From: Hexactinellida sp. DTS-2022
Lineage: Eukaryota; Porifera; Hexactinellida
Reading direction: 5' to 3'
NCBI GenBank assembly: GCA_028753945.1
Contig: JAPNXP010000005.1
Coordinates: 248,001-312,000 of the forward strand
DNA length: 64,000 bases
Part shown: positions 38,980 to 54,563 of the stretch, piece after piece
Position numbering within the stretch: position 1 is the stretch's first letter
Layout: the number at the start of each line of letters is the position of its first letter
Notes under the pieces: generated by a model
What the model saw: the letters and a program-made list of their open reading frames with translations, nothing else
Database searches by the model: none
What the model was told of the DNA's origin: nothing
Made by a program: the position numbers and the translations under genes

Positions 38980-40958
38980 TACATTATAACCACATTATTA
39001 TTCATATTAGTGGTAAGAACTGAAACTAAACATAACTAGTTACAGATGTTGTTGCTATGGAGAGATATGAGAAATATGTATAAATTTTGTTCGTAATGGA
39101 TGGGATAATATATTAGTGTGTGATTCGTAACCAATGTTGCACTATAGACAACGAAAACATTGAGAAAATCTAAAATTACAGCTGTGCCGAAAGGACTATC
39201 TTTTGGAGGCACATTTAATCAACCAACCACCAAATTGTAGTGCCTCCAAAGGACGGACATTCTGTCGGCACAGCTGTAATTTTAGATTTTCTTAATTAAA
39301 ATTAGAAATATAAATGAGAAATCAGAAATCAGCATACTTACTTATTTACTTATAATACCCGTTGGAAGCTAGTCTCATTTAAATTTCCATTAATTGCATT
39401 TTAAAACTTACATTGGAACCACGTAATTATTCATATTAGTGGTGAGAACTGAAACTAAGCATAACTAGTTACAGATGTTGTTGCTATGGAGAGATTATGG
39501 AATGTGGTTATGCGTAGCATAGTGCCATATGGTTGCCAGGCTGTGTAGCGAGCAGAGAGCTCTGGGATTGCCTGATAGAGTTGTGTGGTTAGTGGTGTAA
39601 CGGGATAGCTAGCAGAGAAGTGGCCTGTTGCGTGGTGCGAGCTGTGTGAGTATAAGAAGAGCAGCCAGCAGAGATAGGACAATGCAACTGTGTTAAAGGA
39701 ACTGAAACTAATCGAGAGTAGAATGGCAACTGAGTTTGTAGCGGACATGCGAGAAGAGACAGCCAGAGAGCTGGAACGAATTCGAGGCGAAGTGGTGATA
39801 GCGAAAGAGGAGTTACGTGTCCGATTCGAGTACTATTTCCAAGTGCTACATGGCAGACACCTCGAACTGGTGGCACAGCTGGATGAAGTGGTCCGTGTGG
39901 CAGAGACACGAGTGGAGGACAGACAGGTGAAACTGAATCAGTTGAAAGTGACCAAAGCTGAGGTGTCACACAATCTCCAACACAATGAGCTCAATGAGAC
40001 TCTAGTAAATGTGTCCCGAGAGTTGGACGAGAAGATACGGGGACTAGAGGCGACTGTGGATCGGATTCCATCTGTGTGGCTCGAGTGGCATGACGGGTGG
40101 TTGGAAGGTGGCATGGCTGGATTGTGTCGCTTGTGTGAGGGTGTATCCTATGTGAACAGACACAACCCAGTGTGGTCTGGTGTCAATCAAGGAAAGGGAC
40201 AGATGGAAATATATGATCCTTATGGTCTGTCAATAGACAGAGACAATGGGGATATATTCGTGTGCGATTGGGCTCTTGATAGGATTCAGGTGTTTGGCAA
40301 AGAAGGCAATTATTCTAGAACAATTAAGCCACAAGGAATGACTTTTCCTGATTCCATAACTGTCTCACTCCATCACCTGTTTGTCAGCTGTGATTATCCA
40401 GATAGTATCTACAAGCTAGATAAAGTGTCTGGGGACATTCTGTGTTGTGTTAGAATAGGGTATTACATGCGTGGTCTGTCAGTTGACACAGACACACTGT
40501 ATGCAGGAATGTGTGAGACTAATAGCATATCTCATTTGAGTGTTGAGGATTTGCGGTCTGTCGATAAGACTACACTTAACTCTCCACATATAACAGAGGA
40601 CACTAGGCTATGGGACCTAAAATTAGCTCCCTCTCTATTTATAGTCCTGTTTGTTGGGTGTCCCTATTCTGTCCAATCATTTTCCAGAGATGGGAACCTA
40701 ATGCATTCGATTGTGTCACAAGAACAGCTGATTAGAGCTTGGTATTTCTGTCTGGACAGACACACGAATATTATAGTTAGTGACTGGGGAGCTAATAGTG
40801 TTAAAGTGTTCAACAGAGAGGGACAGCTTGTCGGTACCATGGGACACGAAGGGACAGGACCTGGAGAGTTCCTATCTCCTCAAGGCGTAGATATCAACAA
40901 GGAGGGACTTGTTGTTGTTGTTGATTGGAAGCCGTCCCATATGCTACAATTTTTCTAA
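38980..40958 (+). repeat. Inverted duplicate of 15665-17640
   Basis: The NHL gene, its upstream module, the family H MITE (39166-39291) and the second copy of the module all match 15665-17640 in reverse orientation and order, with scattered substitutions. Confidence 0.88.
39723..40958 (+). CDS. NHL-repeat coiled-coil protein 4
   Basis: 411 aa, intronless, starting MATEFVADM. Near-copy of the protein encoded at 15665-16903: same coiled coil (about 5-115) and NHL propeller (about 150-410). Differences cluster in loops between blades (for example YYANRI versus WALDRI). RING and B-box are absent. It lies between the seven-exon gene and the 3' end of the PH-SH2 gene, which converges on it from the other strand (64 bp between stop codons). 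Both copies keep an open frame, so the duplication is recent or both are selected. Confidence 0.9.
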   Translation: MATEFVADMREETARELERIRGEVVIAKEELRVRFEYYFQVLHGRHLELVAQLDEVVRVAETRVEDRQVKLNQLKVTKAEVSHNLQHNELNETLVNVSRELDEKIRGLEATVDRIPSVWLEWHDGWLEGGMAGLCRLCEGVSYVNRHNPVWSGVNQGKGQMEIYDPYGLSIDRDNGDIFVCDWALDRIQVFGKEGNYSRTIKPQGMTFPDSITVSLHHLFVSCDYPDSIYKLDKVSGDILCCVRIGYYMRGLSVDTDTLYAGMCETNSISHLSVEDLRSVDKTTLNSPHITEDTRLWDLKLAPSLFIVLFVGCPYSVQSFSRDGNLMHSIVSQEQLIRAWYFCLDRHTNIIVSDWGANSVKVFNREGQLVGTMGHEGTGPGEFLSPQGVDINKEGLVVVVDWKPSHMLQFF

Positions 40959-41021
40959 ACTCTGTTTACTACTATTGCTGTATTAGTTTGGTTATTAAAT
41001 ATAATTGTGTATTATTTTTGT

Positions 41022-44000
41022 TTACAACTTACCAGATCCTAGGGGAGGTGTTTCTGGAGTTAAATCTGTTTTCGCAACTAAACAAACAAGTAATATAAGA
41101 TGTTTCATATTTGTTGTTGTTGTTGATGTTGTTTACCTTTTTCGAGTGGTTTTACCATGTTATCATTCCAAGTAATAAACACTTCAACAAGTTTATTCAG
41201 ATTAGTGTAATGTCCCTAAACAATAACAAATAGTTAGTGGACACAAAAACAAACACAAACAACAAACAAACAAACAAACAAACAAACAAACAACAAACAA
41301 ACAAAACAAAAAACAACAAACAAACAAAACAAAAAACAACAAACTAACAAACAAACAAACAACAAACAAACAAACAAACAAACAAACAACAAACAAATAA
41401 ACAACAAACAAACAACAAAACAAAACAAAACAACAAACAACAAACAAACAAACAAACAACAAAACAAAAACAAATAAACAAACAAACAAACAAACAACAA
41501 ACAAACAAACAAACAAACAAACAAACAAATAAAGTAATAAACAACAAATAAACAAACAAACTCACTTCCAATCCATCAATAGAATATCCATACGGACTTC
41601 TATCAATCTTGAAATGTCTTATTCTATCTGAATATCTAAACACAGATGTTAATACGTACTTAAATTCTACTAAACTAATTATACTTTATACGTACAGTCA
41701 ACTCTCGTTATAACGAAGTGCTCGGGACCGTAGTTTCATTTCGTTATAAGCAGAGTTCAATATAAGCGGAGTTCGTTATAAGCGGAATTCGTTATAACCA
41801 GAGTAAAATCAGTAACTTAGAGGTTATATGGGAAATAAATGACTTCGTTATATCCATTTCGTTGTAACCGAAGTTTTAATAATGCAATAAGATAGAAGGA
41901 TTTCCGGATAATTGAATGACTTCGTTATAAGCAGGTATACTTCGTTATATCCGACTTGGTTATAACGGGAGTTGACTGTAATATATAAGGGTATCGAATT
42001 CAACTGAAAATGTTGTTGTAAATACCTTAGTGACAGACATAGGTGTTTGGAATGCTTCTTACTGTTTCGTATTAGAAAACTTCCAACTTTCCCGCAGAAT
42101 TTTAATAAATTTTCAGAATCTTCTCTATTGAGGTCGCCATGAAACCAACTATAGTATTACAAGTAAATATTCATATTTTCACACCTCGCAGTGTGTTATA
42201 TAACCTCGATTATCCGAACACACTTGACTACAGTAGAACCTCGTTAGTAGAACACAGTTAATACGAATTCTGGTTAATATGAACACTATTTCAGTTAGAA
42301 ATAACTTATATAGAGCTCAGCTCTAGTAGAGTTCAGTTTTTTACTATGTGTATTCAGGCACTGAGAAAGGTCATTTTTTTCCAGAGTTTGAAATTGACCT
42401 TTAGAAAGTAAGCCTGGGCTTTTAGTATGGGAAAAATCTGAACTCTACAAAGCTCAGCTCTATATAAGGATTCTCTTTCAGTTAATATGAAAAATTCTGG
42501 CTAATACGAACACTACTTCAGTCCCCTTCAAAGTCATTTCAATACAAATGAAATTAGTTAATACGAATTCCGGATAAGGCGAACACAATTTAACGGTCCC
42601 CTGGTGTTCCTACTAACGAGGTTCTACTGTATTTTAGCTTAAATTATCCGAAATTATGTTTTACTGTTCCCAACAAATCGGATGACCGAGGTTGCTTATA
42701 TTTGTTACCTGTATCTACAGTATAGTGCTGTTTCGTTTTCATAAAATGGGTTCATTTTATGTACACTTCTATTCTAAATATAGTGATAGTAAACAAACTA
42801 ATAAATAAACAAATTAGGAAATATATAAATATACAAACTTCTATTCTAAATATAGTGTTAGTAAACAAATAAACAAATTAGGAAATATACAAATATACAA
42901 ACATTTACATAAATAAACAAACAAATATACAGTAGAACTTCGTTCATATGAACACAGTTAATACCAATTTCCGTTAAACGTACAATATTTCAGTCCCCTT
43001 CAAAGCCTTTTCAATACAAATGATATTGGTTAATACGAATTCCGGATAAGGCGAACGTATTTTGACGGTCCCCTGGTGTTCCTACTAACGAGGTTCTACT
43101 GTCTACTAATGTGTGATATTTTCACACCTATCTCACTTGCATATTAGTTCCATTCCTTGAATTCACAATTTCTTCTAGCTTCTAACATACAACAAAATAT
43201 AAAGATTAATTTCAAACACTACATATATACAGTATACTCCGCTTAATAGAGCCACCGGTTAATAGATTTCTCCGCTTAATCGGGTCAAAGCGACCTGGTC
43301 CCGAGGTGACTCTGTTAAGCGGAGTCGACTGTATTGTATAATTAGAACTAACTTCTGTATGGTTCCCATTCCAATCTGCCCCTCTGTCTCTAAGGAGAGC
43401 AGACCTCTCTTCTCTCCCCAAATTGTGTCCGAAACGTTTGTCCTCAAATTCCTTTCCTTTCAATTCCATTCTATGTACGTACGTATATAAGATACAGTAG
43501 AATCTCGTTAGAACAAACAGTTCCACAAAATCAGGTCCCTACAATGGCTATTCAATGGGTATTAATTACTCCGGTTAAAGCGAACACATTTTACCGTCCG
43601 TTGGTGTTCGTATTAACGAGTTTCTACTGTAGATTTTAATACAGTATAACTCGGTTATAACATACCCCTCGGGAATGGAATAAGTACGTACTAACCGAGT
43701 TTACCCTACATAGAAATACATACTGCTTTATAAACTTGGTTAAAAATAGTCAGTACGTACTAACCGAGTTATACTGTATTGGTCATAATAGGAAATGTCC
43801 CCTTAGCTAATCATTATGTGTGTTCGTGTAATAGAAAGTCGCATTTTCATTAAATTTGCTTGCTATTATAGGAACAGAATTAACATTAAATGCTCGCTTG
43901 GGGACTGAAATAACTTGCTATTAGAGCAATATTGCCATTAGAGCAATTTTACAATTAGAGCAATATTGCTAAACAGTAGAAGTTGGTTAGTAGTACTGAT

Positions 44001-46437
44001 TAACCTAGTTTATAAAGCAGTATGTATTTCTATGTAGGGTAACTCGATTAGTACGTACACTCGGATAATACGTACTTATTCCATTCCCGAGGGGTACGTT
44101 ATAAGGAGAGTTATACTGAAGTGAGTTTATATATTTTCACACCTTTCATTCGGGCCATTTGTCGCGTGTTGTCGCTTAGGTTGAATCGGTGGTTTTACAG
44201 GACTAACTCTTGATTCTGATTGGTCAGCTCCTCTCAGTTCATTTTCGTAGTCAATAGTGTGTCTCGTAGGGGTGGGCGGTTTCGTAGCAACGAGATTGGA
44301 ATGTGTTTGTTTGTTTGTTGATTTGGAATGTTTGTTTGTTAATCTAGTGTCGTTATTAGACAGGTGTTTATTGGTTTGTTCCTTTGAATGTGTTTCAAAA
44401 TGAGTGTTATTAAGTTGGCACCTAATACCGCTCAATTTATTACAATTGTCTCTATTTATAGTCGTGTTACTATTCATTTTATTCGGTATAAAATCTTTGT
44501 CGGGAATTGAGCTTTTTTTCTGTTCTTTTGAAGACTTTTTTTTAGATTTCCTGTCTAATGACAGAGTTGAGTGATTTGATTCGCTGACATTTGATTGGGC
44601 AGAGCAAACAGATGCACTTTTAGGTGGTAAACCTATGTGGTAAACCTGTTAATATTAATATCGGATAAGGGGACATATTTCGACGGTCCCCTGTTGTTCC
44701 TATTAATGAGTTTGTTGTTGTTTACCTTGAGATGTAGTGTCAAATGAATTCAACTCAAATTTGTGTTTTCTTGATTTTTTGTGTTTAAAATCTTTCGATC
44801 TAAGATGAAACTAAATATAGATACAGTTTAAGAATTTCAAATTCCTATGCTAATTTAAGAATTTCAAAAATTTAAGAATTTAAGAAAGAAAAACTTAAGA
44901 ATCAAAATTTATGAATTGCAAATTCCTATGCTCCGATATAGTAACTATGGTAACCTGTCTGAATTAAGAGTGTCAGAATGGAATGTTTGGCTTTCAGGTG
45001 CCACAATATCGAGGTTTAGAGAACCGCCTCTTTTGATGTGAGAAGCATTAAGGTTTTGTTCTTTTCTGAGTAAATTAATTTCTGCCAAATTATCCTGGGA
45101 TTTCGAGAATCTTTGAGATAACAGTTTAAAACCAGGAAATGAGAAAAATCTTGAACGTTTCGATTTATCGCTTGGTGACTAAAATAGATTTTAATATAAC
45201 CTGTTAATAACGGCCAACCAAACAGTGTATTATACAGCCATTTGTAAACAAATTGACCTTTCGCAATTAAGTCTATCTCTTTAGTACAAGGAATTGTCCA
45301 GGATTCAGGTACTAATAATTTTACGCCACACATTTCTACCCTTGAATTAAACTTTGTGTACACCCATGGGACCATAGTTTGTTCCTTATATAGAGGTGTC
45401 CCTAATTAGAGTTGCTTATACAGAAGCAAGGAATTATCCAGGAGCGCGAGACGCTCCTTTTGAGTATGATTTTGGAAAATTTGAATTTGGAGCACGAAAA
45501 TTGTATACCGTAACATTAATTTGTGATTTAGGCCATGTTTAGGCGTATGGAAATTGTATAATACAAATGCCTGTATACTAATACACTACACATATACACA
45601 TATTTGTTGTTGTTTACGTGTTCCTGTCTCCTCCTGAGGGTGGGGTGTGTCTCCATGTGTACGGGGGGAGGGTGCGAAGAGGGGACATCGTTACAGGAGG
45701 CAGAGCGGGAGCGCGCTGTGAAACTGGAACTGAACTTATCAGAGGTGTTAGTTCTAGTTTTAGACGGATTCTCGGCACTACAGGGTCTCTTCGTTTGTGT
45801 CTAAATAATAGTGGCAGGATAGTGTCGAGTGGCACAAAGTGGTTCTTAAGTCGTGACATGAAGTGTCCTTTAAGTGGCTTAAATAAAACCCCAAAGTGGC
45901 ATTAAAGTGGCTCTCAAGTGGCTCTCAAGTCTTGAGTTAGTGACGTAAATTTCGAATCTCAAGTGACATGAAAAGTAGCATAAATAGTGTCCCTTATGTG
46001 GCATAAATTGTGAAACTTAAGTGACATAAATAGTGGAATAAATAGTGAAACTCAAGTGACATAAATAGTGGCATAAATAGTGGCACTTAAGTGACATGGA
46101 AATGGCATAAATAGTGAAACTCAAGTGACATGGAAAGTGTCATAAATTGTGTCCCTTAAGTGACACTAAGTGGCATAAATTTCGAAACTTAAGTGACATG
46201 AAAGTGACATAAATAGTGTCCTTAAGTGACATGGAAATAGCATAAATAGCTATTATTACGGTTGCATTATAACTTACTCTGTCGGTGGAGCGAGAATGAG
46301 AAGATGGAATTCCAGTGGCTGAAGACGGTCTCCTTGGAGACCATGAGGTTGTATCGGAATGTTTTAATGCACATAAATTCCCAGAGGATATACTCCTAAC
46401 TCTCCTCTAAAAACAACAACAATAAAGTTATGGTATC

Positions 46438-46473
<36 letters not shown>

Positions 46474-49400
46474 GTTGTTATTGTTGTTATTGTTGTGAAA
46501 ATTATTGGTGTTGTTATTAATGTTGTGATAATTATTATTGTTGTTGTTATTATTATTGTTGTGTTGTTGTTGTTATTGTTGTTTACATCTCTCGCTTGTA
46601 GTATATTAGCCATCCAAGATGTCCTCTCATCTTCCATAATTGTCTAAACAACAACAAACCCTATAAATAGCCACAAAAGAGGTGTCAAAATATGAATATA
46701 CGCTCTCACCTGGAATAGGAACACCCCCTTGTCTGTTTTAATTTTAAACTGATATTTAGACTTTTTGGATTTGTGAGTTGAGCATTGAGTATTTCCGGAT
46801 AACTCAAGAAAACCGTGCGACTATAAATAGATTTGTTAGGTGATAAATATGATAATTATAATGTGTATGTTTAACTAGCTAATAATAGGTGATATATGTA
46901 TGTTGAATTAGCTAATAATAAATGTTAAAATATCAACTACTAGTTAAATATAATAAAATATGTGTATCAACTTATTAAGTAGTTATTAATAGGTGTTATA
47001 ATTTGTATATTTAATTAGTTAGCTAATAATGTATTAAAATATGTATATTTAACTAGCTAATAATAGGTGATAAAATGTGTATATTAACTAGTTATTAATA
47101 GGAGTTAAAATGTGTATGTTGACTAGCTAATAATAGGTGTTAAAATGTGTATTAACTAGTTAATAATAAATGTTAAAATATGTATATTCAACTTATTAAG
47201 TAGTTATTAACAGGTATAAAATATGGATATTTAACTAGCTGCTAATTAGTAATAATATAATATAATATAATATAATAACAATTATAATAATTTATTATAT
47301 AAGTGAAAATATGTAAATTTAATTAGCTGGTCAATAAAATAGGTGTTACAATATGTAAATATAAAGTTTGCAAATATACGTACTTGTTAATAGAACTGTT
47401 ATTATAGGAACTAAACAAATACTTGCTCTTAGAATAATATTTTTAGAAATTACTTATATAGAGCTGAGCTTTGTAGAGTTCAGTTTTTCACTATGTGTAT
47501 TCATGCACTGAGAAAGGTCAGTTTTTTTCCAGAGTTTGAAATTGACCTTTAGAAAGTAAGCCTGGGCTTTTAGTATGGGATAAAATCTGAACTCTACAAA
47601 GCTCAGCTCTATATAAGGATTCCCATATTTTTATTACCTGTTGAATGGGAACATATTTTTCTTGATAGAAATATAATCTTGATTCAATTAATCTGACCCA
47701 AAATGCTTCCCACTAAATACAAACAATAATAACAACAATACAATAGTTGTTGTAAACATTATAACTAAATCTAGTTAAAAGGAACAATTTTAGGTCCCTA
47801 TATTTCAAAGGTGTTGTTGTTGTTGTTTAAAATCAGTTAATTTAAATCAATTAATTTAAATCAAATAATTAAAGTAATTTTTGCAAGAAATTATTCAAAA
47901 TTAAACTTCTGTAATTCTCTTAGAACAGATTTCCTATAAATACGAGCGAAATAGGAATTTCAATATTTTCAAAATGAATATTTATAATTTCCATTTAAAT
48001 TACACACCTTTTTATACTAATTTTCTTCACAAACTTACACATTTATTTAGTTCAAATTATAAAATGAGTCGACAAACATTCAAAAACGACAAAAAAACAA
48101 AACCAACAAAAGAGGACACAACAACAAACCTAATCCCACTCCCAGAAAACATAAACAAAAACATTTCTTGGGACGAATTATCCCCCGATTGCGAACTAAC
48201 CGAGAAATCGCCGAACCCTCGAAAGAGACCCTTGCAACAACAAGATGAACTAGAGGTTCCGGATTGCGGTGGTGAGTTTGGCGATCTTTTCGCGACACTA
48301 AAAGCCGACGTAACAAAATCAATGTCCGCTAAAAAGAAGAAATATGAAGGCTTCGCTCGCTCTGCTAGCGAAAGCGCAAGAAAAAGAATCGACGAAGTTT
48401 ACAACAAACAAGATGGAGACAGAACCAAACTAACCCAGGAATTCGTAACCAAGGTATACGCACAAATATGCTAGGTTCCATATATAGTTCCGGTTAGGAA
48501 ATGTGTGGCATATAGGATAAGTATATTGGTACCATAATAGAGTAAGTTCCGGTTAATAAGATATTAGTGTAAATGGGATATATTGACTTAGTTGCATATA
48601 TAGGACTGTTGTATTATATTTAGTGTCTAACAATTTTTATATTGGTACCATATACACGTAGTATAGTTGTGGTTAACAAAATATTAGTGTGGTTGTTAAA
48701 TGGTGGGAAATATTGCATTAGTTCCTTATATGTTCCAATTTAGTGTGTCAACTAACAAGTGTTTATAAAACTGTTCCTAATAACTCGGTTGTAAACAAAA
48801 CTAACAGTTTCAATTGTGACAAATTTTATTCCTCTTTAGTCAGAATTTAAGAGAGTTGCAAATTACAGTCAGGTCTGCTTATTGTGACCAATATTTCGTC
48901 TGCTTAATATGAAACTTTTTATTATGAACAAGCCCTATGGTCCCAATTTAACAACTTACATAGGGTTTGTATTAAGTTGAGTTCGCTTATTATAAAGTCT
49001 CTTTATTATGAACACAATTTAGTCCCTTGAATGTTCACAAATTATAATAAGAACCTGACTATATTTAGAAAGTTCTATTTATAGATTAAGAAAATGAATG
49101 ACGAGTTTCAAGAGGAAATGAAGAAAATGTCTGAAACAGAAGAACAGCTGTTAAATGTATTCAAGCATTATCACAAGGTAAACAAACAAACACCTTATAA
49201 ACAACAAATATAGTAGTATATCACAAAGTAAACAAACACACCTTATAAACAACAAAAATTGTAGTAGACCTGTTAATAGTTTAGGGTACCTTCTTGCCAG
49301 TTCATTACTTGGAAGGACAATTTTAGTTCCCATTATTGGTGTTAGTTCCATATTAAATATAGACACCTTAAGGTGACAAATTCACCGGATACTTTCTTAG

Positions 49401-50612
49401 TAAATACAGTATTTACAAATTAACATACTACACATACAGTAGCTCTATTAATAGGAACACGGATAAGGGAATATCGGTTAAGGAGTACAAGGTTTAATTC
49501 CCCTAGCCTATACAAATGCATGCAAGTGACTCCGGTTAATACTAATTTCGGATAATACGAACATATTTCGACGGTCCCCTGGTGTTCTATTAACAGAGTC
49601 TACTGTATACTTATTCTATTATTAGATGGCACAACAAACACGTTTAAAATCAACAAACACCTTCAAGAATCTGCTTACAACATCCCAAGAATTCAAAAAC
49701 AAATGTTCCGAAATGAACAAGCGCCACCAAAGAGACAAAGAGGAACTACAAACAGATTTAGAAGCCGAAATGCAGAGCTTACAAAAGAAAATAATAACTT
49801 ACTCAAAACAGGAAGGAATCGCTAATTTCAAGAAATCACTGGAATCAATGTTAACTATTGAAGATAACGAACTTTAATACTATGTAGGACTGATTATTAT
49901 CTGTATAATTATATATATATACCGTGAGCAAAAATGTTAGGTCTTAAATTATTGATACATAGTAATAAAGGAATATTAAATATCAAGCAAGCGAATTGAC
50001 AAATATTGGGGGCTAATTAGTTAAAGTTTAACTGGGCAAAGAAAATAAATAAAACTACAGTCAGGTTCTTATTATGAACATTAAAGGGACCAAAATTGTG
50101 TTCATAATAGAGAGACTTCATAATAAGCAAACTCAACTTAATACAAACCCTATGTAAGTTGTTAATTGGGACCATAGGGCTTGTTCATAATACAAAGATG
50201 TTCATAATAAGCAGACATGACTGTAATTTACTGTTGTAATTTACTGTTGTAATTTGTAAATGGTGTATATATATACTCTGAGTATGTCACAGGTGTTCAC
50301 ATAAGTGGAACTATACTAGAATATACAGAGAATAACACCTGCATACAAACATCTGCTATTCTGTCTGTGATACAAATAGCAACACCTGCAACAGTAGCAC
50401 GAAAAGTATAAATACAGTCAAGTTATGAGATCTAAAATAGATGCTCTTATAGGAGCGACAGTGGCTCCTATAAACACCTATAAAGTAACACCCTTGGGAC
50501 CTAAATTGTTCCTTTGTTTATGAACATACGATTGTTTATCTCTATGTTTACTTCTCACCTTTTTCTCTTTCTTTTCCAGATAACCTTCACACAATATTTT
50601 ATCGTGTGACAT
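41022..50612 (-). CDS. PH-SH2 adaptor protein, STAP-like, 13 exons
   Basis: Exons: 50612-50559, 47712-47638, 46820-46710, 46643-46587, 46406-46278, 45770-45618, 45178-44955, 44799-44726, 44632-44143, 42148-42026, 41635-41566, 41215-41137, 41077-41022; total 564 codons plus stop, phases consistent. The PH domain (about 5-98) is split over exons 1-4: CEGYLEKKEKK, WEAFWVRLIESRLYFY, KYQFKIKTDKG, SWMANILQ. Then ~330 disordered residues rich in Ser, Lys and Thr. The SH2 domain (about 455-550) has WFHGDLNRED, phosphotyrosine-binding Arg in GSFLIRNS and HFKIDRSPYGYSIDG. PH then SH2 is the order in STAP, SH2B and 3BP2 adaptors; STAP is closest in the PH start, but the linker is far longer. Likely membrane-recruited tyrosine-kinase adaptor. 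The exon 6 acceptor is less certain. Intron 1 contains SYCP3. Confidence 0.85.
41240..41560. repeat. CAAA/CAAACAA microsatellite
   Basis: About 320 bp of AAAC-based repeat between SH2 exons 11 and 12. Cys/Leu/Val open frames on the other strand are artefacts of it. Confidence 0.9.
41695..41978. mobile_element. pogo-type MITE family G, long copy
   Basis: CAGTCAACTCTCGTTATAAC and inverse end; about 130 bp longer than other copies, with extra TTCGTTATAAGC units. Confidence 0.75.
42231..42629. mobile_element. Family C MITE interrupted by family N
   Basis: Family C ends at 42231 and 42629; 42299-42477 is a separate inverted-repeat element. Confidence 0.8.
42299..42477. mobile_element. MITE family N with 9-bp flanking duplication
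   Basis: Inverse ends around CTTATATAGAGCTCAGCTCT and AGCTCAGCTCTATATAAG; TTTCAGTTA occurs on both sides. A second copy lies at 47452-47628. Confidence 0.75.
42930..43101. mobile_element. pogo-type MITE family C, copy
   Basis: CAGTAGAACTTCGTTCATAT left; body CAAAGCCTTTTCAATACAAA; right ACGAGGTTCTACTG. Confidence 0.8.
43230..43331. mobile_element. pogo-type MITE family E, short copy
   Basis: TA-flanked, 102 bp, right end GCGGAGTCGACTG. Confidence 0.8.
43495..43629. mobile_element. pogo-type MITE family D, copy
   Basis: Core CAGGTCCCTACAATGGCTAT, right end ACGAGTTTCTACTG. Confidence 0.75.
43642..44118. mobile_element. Two family I MITEs flanking a family O repeat
   Basis: Family I at 43642-43777 (CAGTATAACTCGGTTATAAC) and 43974-44118 in inverse order. 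Between them (43790-43970) is a repeat made of AGAGCAATATTGC units, seen inverted at 54893-55030. Confidence 0.7.
45425..45590. repeat. Dispersed repeat L, copy 3
   Basis: Reverse orientation: CAGGAGCGCGAGACGCTCC then CCGTAACATTAATTTGTGAT. Confidence 0.7.
45820..46262. repeat. AAGTGACATAAATAGTGGC minisatellite
   Basis: About 25 imperfect units of AAGTGACATAAATAGTG with variable length fill an intron of the PH-SH2 gene. Confidence 0.85.
46436..46580. repeat. GTT/ATT microsatellite
   Basis: TTG and TTA runs between exons 4 and 5 of the PH-SH2 gene. Confidence 0.9.
46825..47340. repeat. AT-rich degenerate tandem repeat
   Basis: Units of ~40-60 bp with TTAACTAGCTAATAATAGGTG recur about ten times with drift, in the PH-SH2 gene intron 2. 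Confidence 0.7.
47452..47628. mobile_element. MITE family N, copy 2
   Basis: Same inverse ends and interior (ACTGAGAAAGGTCA) as 42299-42477. Confidence 0.75.
48064..49877 (+). CDS. SYCP3: SYCP3, synaptonemal complex protein 3, three exons
   Basis: Lateral/axial element protein of meiotic chromosomes. Exons: 48064-48453, 49085-49177, 49626-49877; 244 aa, phase 0 junctions. The start MSRQTFKND is chosen over an upstream in-frame Met at 47974 because the extra residues are low complexity. N-terminus disordered with basic PRKRPL (likely nuclear localisation). Then the Cor1 helical domain: GGEFGDLFATLKADVTKSM, RKRIDEVYNKQDGDR, LLNVFKHYHK, and C-terminal MQSLQKKI...KKSLESML. Length and heptads match the family (about 240 aa). 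Lies antisense in intron 1 of the PH-SH2 gene. Intron 1 contains a family A MITE, intron 2 a family B MITE. Confidence 0.92.
48866..49062. mobile_element. pogo-type MITE family A in SYCP3 intron 1
   Basis: CAGTCAGGTCTGCTTATTGT left end; core CTTACATAGGGTTTGTATT; 22 bp before exon 2. Confidence 0.8.
49437..49605. mobile_element. pogo-type MITE family B in SYCP3 intron 2
   Basis: Core CTAGCCTATACAAATGCATG; right end AGAGTCTACTG, 20 bp before exon 3. Confidence 0.8.
50058..50223. mobile_element. pogo-type MITE family A, copy
   Basis: CAGTCAGGTTCTTATTATGA left; GCAGACATGACTG right. Confidence 0.8.
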
Positions 50613-51190
50613 TCTGACTCGTAAACAATTTCACTAAAAATATTTACATAAAAACTCCATATATGGGCATATACCTATTTTTAGAACCTCGAAAACTATT
50701 GAAATTTCATTTTTTATGAGGAATTACTTACTTATATATCGGGCAACACCTATAAATATATAAAGCGAATTCGCAAAGGTTAATTTTTGATGTTCAAAAT
50801 GACTTTGTCAGTGCCTGAAAATGACCTTAGAAAGGTGTTGGCCAATATATTATTCCAAAAATGAATTATATAAAATCCATATATGGGCATATATTCAGAA
50901 AATCAACACCCAATGAAATTTCACTTTACATATAATCACTAATAATTAGTAAGCTAAATAATAATTTCATATTACCCTTATAATAAGACAAACAATAACA
51001 ACAACACAATTATATTATAGCAAAACATAACAGTACAGTAAGGTCTGAGAGTTCTATAGTTCCATATCTAATATTATTGGTACCGGAACTAATAATCACG
51101 TGTACATACTATTATAAGTACCCTGTTACTATAGCAACAGGTGAGTAGTATAGGAATGTATGTAAGTATATTAAGATTATTGTTTCAGTT
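50613..51190. other. Upstream of the PH-SH2 gene and downstream of H3.3
   Basis: AT-rich. It holds a family M element (50738-50860, TATATCGGGCAACACC to GGTGTTGGCCAATATA) and two copies of CCATATATGGGCATATA (50660, 50877). No further gene seen; the PH-SH2 promoter should be here. Confidence 0.5.
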
Positions 51191-51195
51191 CATTT

Positions 51196-54560
<3,365 letters not shown>

Positions 54561-54563
54561 TAC

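Noticed and set aside
41202-41643. Cys/Leu/Val-rich frames on the minus strand
   Set aside because: Translation of a CAAA microsatellite. Only 41635-41566 is real, as an SH2 exon in another frame context.
43340-43480. Exon of the PH-SH2 gene (MELKGKEFEDKRFG)
   Set aside because: Has a plausible acceptor, but no donor is needed: exon 9 joins the SH2 exon 10 in exact phase without it. Could be an optional exon.
45016-45375. 119-aa minus-strand ORF as a separate gene
   Set aside because: Wrong frame; 45178-44955 is an in-phase exon of the PH-SH2 gene in another frame.
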